Source: Phialophora verrucosa
Taxonomy: Eukaryota > Ascomycota > Eurotiomycetes > Chaetothyriales > Herpotrichiellaceae
Direction: 5' to 3'
Length of the DNA: 64,000 bases
Assembly: GCA_002099365.1 (NCBI GenBank)
Contig: MSED01000007.1
Span: 434,001 to 498,000, forward strand
In this document: one piece after another, positions 58,401 to 64,000 of the stretch
How positions within the stretch are numbered: position 1 is the stretch's first letter
Layout: each line of letters starts with the position of its first letter
Notes under the pieces: generated by a model
Database searches by the model: none
What the model saw: the letters and a program-made list of their open reading frames with translations, nothing else
Told to the model about the DNA's origin: nothing
Made by a program: the position numbers and the translations under genes

Positions 58401-61107
58401 CATTGCCAGCCCCATTCGGGCTTGGCTGACGGTAGAAGACTTCGATGTCGCTTGCAAGCTTGTGCAGGTCGGTACGAATCTTGGCCGCCTTTTCCTTCAT
58501 CTCTTTACCCTTTGCTGTGTCATACTTGGTCAAGAAGTTCTTCGCTCGCATGATGACCAAGTCGGTAACTCCGGCGATGGCAAGTGGCGACGGGATATCT
58601 TCATCATCAGAAGAGTCTGAACTTTGAGAACCGTCCAAATCATCATGGTGGTGTCGAGCGGCGAGTTCTTCGTCATTATCCTCGTCGTCTGGATCGCCAT
58701 ATTCATCCTCCTCGCCGTCATCCTCGTCGTCGTCATCCTCGTGTTGATTGCTACCCAGCTTCGCCTGGATGCCGGCACTTCCTGCGCCCGTTTTGCCATC
58801 GTGAGCATCAGTGCTTTTGGTTGGCTTTGTGTCCATTGCGAGGGGTCGGTCAGCGAGCTTCTTAATCTCGCCAATGACTCCTTCACGATGGAACTGATAC
58901 TGATAGATGTCCTCCAGTCTCTCGAAGAGTAGTTCTGAAGCTTGCAGGGCGAATACTACAAGGCTTGGATGATCCTCTTGAGATAGAATCGACGCAAGAA
59001 ATGAGGCATATGGCACTGGTCGCAGAGCCTCCTCAACGACACTTGTTTCCAGGTTAGACAGGATTTTGAGCTGAGCGATGAGCACCTTCTGACGAACACT
59101 CAGATTGACGGTGCTTGAGTAAGCATCGGTCAAGGTAGGCAGGAGGATAGTCGCAAAGCGGCGGGTTTCTTGTTTGCAGTCTTCCAGCGCTTCAAGTCTC
59201 TTCTCCGTCTTAGACTGCTGGTCAGAAGATTGGCCGTCGTCGTCCGACAGGTAATCGTCCATGTCGTCGTAGACTTCGAAGCCAGACTCGCTGGAGAGCT
59301 TCGGGCGCGGTAGGAGTTCGCAAATAACATTCAAGGTCTCGTATACCTGCTCTCTCGGTCTGTGGATCAGGGCTTGCATAATGACAACACTGTCAATCTT
59401 TGAGGCAGCGTCATCAGTCTCGCTCGGGGGAGACACGCCGGTGAGAATCTGATACAAGGTGTCCACGACGTTCATCTTCAGTAGATCTCCGGAAAGCCGA
59501 GGGCTTGCTCGCGCCACTATTGCGAGAACACGGAGGAATTCGGTATGAATGTTCGCGCCAATGAGGTTGGTGGTGCCTGGCAGCAGAAGGCCCAGAATCG
59601 CCCGGAGTAGTGGGGGATCAACCAACTGCTCCAGTTTGTCCGGGCTATGCTTGAAACTATCGATGACTCGGGTGACGCATAGACAGCCTTGCTCGACGAC
59701 TTTTTGGTCGTGGCTCGACAGGACATTGAGCAGGATCGGCATAACGTCTCGAATGACCGGGAAGGAATCGTGAGGAATGTTACGACAGCAGTTCGCCGCG
59801 GTAGTGACGGCGGTCCGCTGTGTGCCGGTAGCAAAGAAGTCAAGGAATTGAAGACATGCAGTCAAGCCTCCCTCGCGGACGATTGATGCCGGGAAGTCGA
59901 TCGAGACTTTAGACAACGTGCTCAAGGCCTGCTCGGCGACGTCGATGTACTGAATATCAAGCAGCTTTTGACAAAGTACTGGAACAGCCCCTCCATAGAC
60001 CACATTGGCCACGGAGCCCCGTAGAGCCTCCATCAAATTGGCAATACAACGGCAAGCCAGAAGCATCATCTCGGGGTTCTCCTCGCCGGTGATGGGATTC
60101 GGCTGCATCAAAGCCACGAGTTCTTTGACATAAGGATCTGGTGAAAACTGACCCGAGAGATTATCTTCATTCGAGACCAGCAAGAGGTTTGACAGCTCTT
60201 CGAGAGCCACCATCTGCATGGTTGGATTGTCCGTTTGCCGGAGATTGTTCAGGATATCTCGGAGTCTCGAAGACATGCCGCTCATCATTCCACTCAAGGC
60301 TCTTAGGGTACTCGATAGCCCTGACGGAGGGCCACGGCCAGAGCCGAAAAGGGCGGCGGAGAAAGGATCTGGGCCATCATCGTCATCCATACCGCTATGA
60401 TCGTCTCCGTCGTTACTGTCACTGTTCGAACGATCCGGGGGAGGAGTATCTTTCTCTTGTTTTGCAGGCTTCTCGTTCTCGTCTTCTTCGTCCTTCATCT
60501 GCACATCCTGGTCTTTCTTGGATAGACGCTTCCTCTGTCGACGCGGTTGAGAAGGCTGCGCTGGCGGGGAAACTTCTGTCGAGGCAATCAGCGGAGTCAA
60601 AACCTCACTCTGGGCCTGCAAACTACCTTGTGTCTTGTTATTTCTGCTGGAGTGGCGACGGGAGCCTGATTTCGAGGGCAATGGCTTCTCAGATTCTTCG
60701 GTGTACTTAGACGATGAACTGGAACAGTTAGCTGATGTGTTTCGTATCTCACCCTCTTTCACGACATACGCATTGTTAGACATCGCCGGTTCGTTCTGGC
60801 CACTCCGTCTTCTAGTCGATCGAGCCGTAGGTGGCGCCGCTGTTAGCTCACCCTGCAGCGACTGCGGCGGCTCAGCTAATCTCTGTCTCTTTCCGCCGCG
60901 GGTCGAAGGAGGGCTCTTCTCTTCTGGATCGTCGGTAGGGTTAGAGGTTCGACGAGCTGGGGCTTTTCGCTTTCTCGAGGTTACGGCAGGAGGGTTGGGC
61001 GTAGAGACCGATGCTGTCGGTTGCGAGGAAGCAGGAGGAGTTGAAGTGGCGGAGACGCCAGACTCTGCAGCGAGCCTCGCAGAGGAACGAGTGACTCTGC
61101 GGGACAT
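55429..61107 (-). CDS. UFD4: HECT-type ubiquitin ligase UFD4 (TRIP12-like)
   Basis: Ubiquitin-protein ligase of the ubiquitin-fusion-degradation pathway, 1892 aa, intronless. The start was set at the ATG at 61107 (MSRRVTRSSARLAAES); the open frame upstream begins only at a TTG. Residues 1-240 are basic/acidic and disordered. An armadillo-like helical region (about 260-750) contains FRxxL/LRDILNNLRQTDNPTMQMVA and IANLMEALRGSVANVVYGGA. After a long acidic, Pro-rich linker (polyPro at about 1160) comes the HECT domain (about 1500-1892), with catalytic Cys1859 in SVMTCVNYLKLPDYTS and the ending EGQGAFHLS, both typical of UFD4. In yeast Ufd4 extends chains on N-terminal-ubiquitin fusions and joins Ubr1 in the N-end-rule pathway. 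Full-length with no frameshift. Confidence 0.95.
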   Translation of the reverse strand: MSRRVTRSSARLAAESGVSATSTPPASSQPTASVSTPNPPAVTSRKRKAPARRTSNPTDDPEEKSPPSTRGGKRQRLAEPPQSLQGELTAAPPTARSTRRRSGQNEPAMSNNAYVVKEGEIRNTSANCSSSSSKYTEESEKPLPSKSGSRRHSSRNNKTQGSLQAQSEVLTPLIASTEVSPPAQPSQPRRQRKRLSKKDQDVQMKDEEDENEKPAKQEKDTPPPDRSNSDSNDGDDHSGMDDDDGPDPFSAALFGSGRGPPSGLSSTLRALSGMMSGMSSRLRDILNNLRQTDNPTMQMVALEELSNLLLVSNEDNLSGQFSPDPYVKELVALMQPNPITGEENPEMMLLACRCIANLMEALRGSVANVVYGGAVPVLCQKLLDIQYIDVAEQALSTLSKVSIDFPASIVREGGLTACLQFLDFFATGTQRTAVTTAANCCRNIPHDSFPVIRDVMPILLNVLSSHDQKVVEQGCLCVTRVIDSFKHSPDKLEQLVDPPLLRAILGLLLPGTTNLIGANIHTEFLRVLAIVARASPRLSGDLLKMNVVDTLYQILTGVSPPSETDDAASKIDSVVIMQALIHRPREQVYETLNVICELLPRPKLSSESGFEVYDDMDDYLSDDDGQSSDQQSKTEKRLEALEDCKQETRRFATILLPTLTDAYSSTVNLSVRQKVLIAQLKILSNLETSVVEEALRPVPYASFLASILSQEDHPSLVVFALQASELLFERLEDIYQYQFHREGVIGEIKKLADRPLAMDTKPTKSTDAHDGKTGAGSAGIQAKLGSNQHEDDDDEDDGEEDEYGDPDDEDNDEELAARHHHDDLDGSQSSDSSDDEDIPSPLAIAGVTDLVIMRAKNFLTKYDTAKGKEMKEKAAKIRTDLHKLASDIEVFYRQPSPNGAGNELFSRLASYFDGDALESITSSELLDSGIIRVLVQVLSDGALSSVGVARANLVSAFMEKTYRVNTKTASTTFAVTPFSVLIQKLQDLLSRAEHFEVLTVNNNASESTRSNSTSMLSRQIRLKLTADSDSDIPLTYRDMIVSIHAIATFKALDDYLRPRISLSERPPSSAQRRRDMLQQIANARLAHLSGAAESGLLSPLGQELGSPATPGKAESRPPSQTKQRSQERQPPAERKAAEKTERKRSSRREQASSSDQPPPPPPPPLEPSSEEAQNQLECADEKVLEDDEGNDPEGDGALDAFVDGLEEDLSDEEMPEPGAVNMEIGSTGKVTARKEDGTRVATPQPGTPVPQSTRPPSSGQSPGPSPATAGGRPSYAQALAAVPQDWHIEFSIDEKIIPNNTTIYRAIHHNRDQPQDLSSRSVWSGVHTVKFRKVRGPSPAPSSLPPFGAAEKRGSSSVLPASLEGHPITSQILTLLGILHELNANLDEIREITGQSGPKLHAESLASFINTKLTAKMNRQLEEPLIVASNCLPDWSEDLARSFPFLFPFETRHLFLQSTSFGYSRSMVRWQNSQTENDDRRDRRRDDRPMLGRPQRQKVRISRHRILESAMKVMDMYGASPSVLEVEYFEEVGTGLGPTLEFYSSVSKEFSKKKLKMWRENDSADKDQFAFGKNGLFPIPTSPEESGKEAGKKLALLFKTLGKFVARSMLDSRIIDITFSPTFFKIGGITNAVPSIGLLRTIDQDLANSLSQLQQIVKAKAKIEADSSTSKEEKAQAIENLNIHGAKVEDLALDFTLPGYPEIELIPNGSNVTVNLDNVQQYIDRVLDLSLGSGVRPQIEAFQTGFSQVFSYSSLRAFTPDELVMLFGRTQEDWSIETLMDSVKADHGFNMDSKSVKNLLQTMSELTPSQRRDFLQFVTGSPKLPIGGFKSLTPMFTVVCKPSEPPYTSDDYLPSVMTCVNYLKLPDYTSQHVLKERLFVAIREGQGAFHLS

Positions 61108-63198
61108 GAGCAATGGTTTCTCATCAGGAAATTTGGAGGTGGGATAATATCAGAGGTAGCAAACGAGGGGAAGGTGGACGGAGTTGCGGCCCTAAGGTAT
61201 GTGCGGCTCAACCTGAAGGAGGCTTCAGGTTGGCTTTGGACGAAAGGCGACAAGGAAGCCGGAGAAAAGACTTTGAGCCAAGCCAAGGCAGAAGTCAGGT
61301 GCAGGCAATGAAGTTGAAGAGAATGGAAAAGGTGGTAGTACCTGGATCTCCGCGAAGAGGGTGAATCATGCGGTTGCAAGGAAGTCGCGATGTTGGTTGC
61401 AGAGGCCGGTCGGTGATCAGAGGCAAGAGTTGCAGCACGCTCGTCGATGAGATTTAAACGTGAATTGCGTGCAGGTTGCGGATGTGCCATGTTAACCCGC
61501 CATCTGCAGCGGGGAATGTCTAGAAGTGATCAGATGGGAAATGAATGTACAGATACCAGATGGGTGAAATCAAATATGTCGTCTAGACCGACGGTCTTGT
61601 CATGGTAGTAACAGAGGGTGAGTTTGAGAAGCCATCCATCGGACGAATGCTGGACGACGTCGAACCCGCAGCCGCAGCCGTTGGCCCAAGAGTGGAACGC
61701 CATGCCTACCTAGGTAAGGGGATTTCGGGTCTCCCTACCTAATCACAGTATTTAAGGCACCGAAATCCCCCTCTTCAGACGTGAACAGTCGCCCCCAGTG
61801 GCTGGAGCCTCACCAACCGACCTTGACTCCGTTGTCGCCTGCTATTACGGCTGATGCAGTCACTCTCTAAATGTTGGACGATATCCTCCCGCCCATCGTT
61901 ACGTGCCAGAGACCTGTTCTGATGCTTCTTCACAGAATGGAATCTAACCAGCACCTGTACCTCTTAGTGGTGCTGTGTTTTCTTTGGAACAGGCACACAC
62001 AACAGCAATGTATGTCAAGAAATATATGTATGAACACGCTCAGAACGCATGCATTGTGCCCCTCGCCGGTAACTTACCACGCGAATGAGAGGGCAATAGT
62101 ATTCGACGAGGCATGCATATGCATGCAGCATACTCGATAACATGCGAACAGATGTTGGCGCATCATAATGTGTAAGCTGCAGCAACGAGCCTTGCTCTGC
62201 GAGACGTGATTGCTTGCCGTGCAGCGCAGTCCATTCTGCGGCTGCTTTCATGACGCCAGAGGTGAGAATGTAAGGTGTCACAAATGGCCCTTGGTCCCTT
62301 GTGTTGTCATAATGTAGTTGAAGGCAAATGAGGAGCTGCAGGGCGGCCACGATTTTGTGTCCTCTTCAATGACCGATAAGCAGAGGTGGATTTCTCCCTC
62401 TTTCATTCTGGCAATAAAAACTGCCGTCTGAAGATCCAAACGAGCGGATCATCTCTACGCAATGCCACCAGGAAGGCCTCTGACTCTTAAAGCCGTGACA
62501 CCTGCTGAACAGGTAATTCCACTTCTACTAATCGCGCCATCTCCTAGAGTCACGGTCTCGATCTTCCTGTTTTTCTTCTTCCCCCACTCTACAAATCCAG
62601 CCGTTGCCTTTTTCGATCGGTTGCGAAGCGAAGTCTCCCGTCTACTGTGTATACAGAATTACTGACCAAGTCCAGCTCTTTTCGTCGGCTGGAAAGGCTC
62701 AGTTCCAGACGACTGCAGCCGGCCGGCCGTCGCTCGCCCGCCTGTCGGAGATCGAGCGTGACTTGCCAGTTCTCCAACCCGCCGCGAAAGCCTCTTTAGC
62801 CCGGGGGTGCCTCGTGTCGGCTTTTTCTCCTCCACTCCGCACAGCTGAACGGAAATACCTGCTGCTCCCCCCGAACTCTCCCTCTCAGCGTGGGCGATGA
62901 AGCCCTGATGCTGGATCGTTCCTACAATTTCCTCCCTTCGTCCACTTCAATCAGATTCGGTCTCGTGCACAGGACTTTCGCAACCATAACCCTTCTTCGA
63001 CTCCGGCAAGGCGCCATTGCCCCGCCCTACGGCCCATCCACTTCCACTCATTATACTCTTCCCTCTGACAAATCACCGTTATCCTCGGCCATCCTTCTGC
63101 CTGCCTCTCACTCCTGTCGAGCTGTAAAGAAGGTCGGTTGCACCTTGACACAGACCAGATCGACTGTTCTCCAGGCAATCACCGGTGACGGCAACAAG
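61108..63198. promoter_or_regulatory. Divergent region between UFD4 and NMN adenylyltransferase
   Basis: 2.1 kb between divergent start codons. A frame from 61490 (minus) and one from 62462 (plus, ending at a GTAATT donor-like site) could be upstream exons or leader ORFs but show no family feature. CCTACCTAGGTAAG near 61706 and CCTACCTAA near 61734 are repeat-like. Confidence 0.4.
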
Positions 63199-64000
63199 AT
63201 GGACGAGTATCACTTTCCAGAGTCTCGGCTGAAGAAGAAGATGGACGACCCGGAGAAGACACCTCTTTTGCTGATAGCTTGCGGCTCTTTCTCTCCTATA
63301 ACCTTTCTACATCTGCGCATGTTCGTCATGGCCGCAGACTACGCCAAACACAATACGGACTATGAGATGGTGGGCGGCTACCTGTCGCCGGTGTCGGATG
63401 CATACAAGAAGCAAGGATTGGCCCCAGCAGAACACAGGTATGCCACCAGCCTCCCATGGCAGGACATAATGCTGACGCATATTCCACAGGGTCGCAATGT
63501 GCCAGTTGGCAATTGATAAAGCCTCCAACTGGCTAATGGTGGATTCCTGGGAAGCAGAGAAGAAGGACTACACTGCCACTGCCAAGGTGCTGGACCATTT
63601 CGACCATGAGATCAACGTTGTCCGAAAGGGCATCGACTGCGGCAACGGCACTCGCAAGCAAGTCAAGATTTCTCTTCTTGCTGGAGCGGACTTGATCCAA
63701 ACCATGTCGACACCCGGTGTTTGGAGTGAGAAAGATCTGGACCACATCCTGGGAAGATACGGCACCTTTATCATCGAGCGATCGGGTACCGATATCGACG
63801 AAGCCCTGGCAAGCTTACAGAATTATCGAGAGAATATCCACGTGATCCAGCAACTCATCCAGAATGACGTCAGCAGCACGAAGATAAGGCTGTTCCTACG
63901 AAGAGGCATGAGCGTGCAGTACTTGATCCCAGCGCCTGTTGTAGAGTACATCGAGCAGAATCACCTGTATAGAGACGACGCCCGCTCGGCCAGCAGCGCC
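63199..64000 (+). CDS. Nicotinamide/nicotinate mononucleotide adenylyltransferase, 3' end outside the window
   Basis: NAD biosynthesis enzyme that joins NMN or NaMN to AMP from ATP (NMNAT; Nma1/Nma2 in yeast). Exon 1 63199-63437, intron 63438-63489 (canonical), exon 2 from 63490 to the window edge, 250 codons visible. Start MDEYHFPESRLKKKMDD; the longer upstream frame lacks homologous features. ACGSFSPITFLHLRMF contains the nucleotidyltransferase (H/T)xGH-like motif of eukaryotic NMNATs, VGGYLSPVSDAYKKQGL binds the nucleotide, splicing restores AEHRVAMCQLA, and SSTKIRLFLRRG is the second ATP-binding motif. The visible part ends shortly after the last conserved helix (YIEQNHLYRDD), so only a few codons are probably missing. 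Confidence 0.95.

Noticed and set aside
60981..61490. 169-codon minus-strand frame beginning upstream of UFD4
   Set aside because: Overlaps the UFD4 start in another frame; could be a leader ORF, but no splice joins it convincingly to UFD4.
62462..62665. Short frame ending at a GTAATT donor-like site
   Set aside because: Could be an upstream exon of the adenylyltransferase gene, but no matching acceptor gives a sensible N-terminus.

Overview
The window is nuclear DNA of a filamentous ascomycete (Pezizomycotina). Genes are split by short GT-AG introns (mostly 46-115 bp) with CTAAC/CTGAC-like branch points. The families present are typically fungal: pisatin-demethylase-like P450, sugar-porter MFS carriers, Mus7/Mms22, Mep-type ammonium transporter, a NACHT-ankyrin NLR and UFD4. 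I do not name a species. Coordinates for spliced genes were built by hand from splice signals, reading frame and family fit.

Layout. (1) 1-6281: a small metabolic neighbourhood with an MFS sugar-type transporter (partial), an SDR oxidoreductase, a cytochrome P450 and a zinc alcohol dehydrogenase. (2) 6282-9207: gene-poor, holding the decayed remains of a LicD-family gene and possibly of a serine-beta-lactamase-fold esterase. (3) 9208-18460: the large DNA-repair factor Mus7/Mms22 and a four-helix membrane protein. (4) 20152-28192: a second sugar transporter, a transcription-factor-like protein without a zinc cluster, a cupin, the ribosome-biogenesis factor TSR2 and a second SDR. (5) 29054-33552: an NLR-type receptor with alpha/beta-hydrolase, NACHT, winged-helix and ankyrin regions. 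(6) 34543-41550: ammonium transporter and glutamine synthetase, adjacent and on the same strand. (7) 43394-51406: a large UDP-glycosyltransferase, a small unknown protein and a second four-helix membrane protein. (8) 51407-55428: a 4-kb gene-free tract rich in GTACTCGTAC-like words. (9) 55429-64000: the HECT ubiquitin ligase UFD4 and the start of an NMN adenylyltransferase gene.

How the parts may work together. The ammonium transporter and glutamine synthetase form an uptake-assimilation pair, with GATA-type sites in the large upstream gaps. The first four genes look like a transport-oxidation module, but its P450 has a non-canonical GT-GG intron exactly inside the heme-binding motif, so its activity is in doubt. 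The NLR is the strongest candidate for an unusual biological system: its architecture matches fungal non-self recognition and regulated cell-death receptors. No tRNA, rRNA, CRISPR array or intact transposon could be supported.
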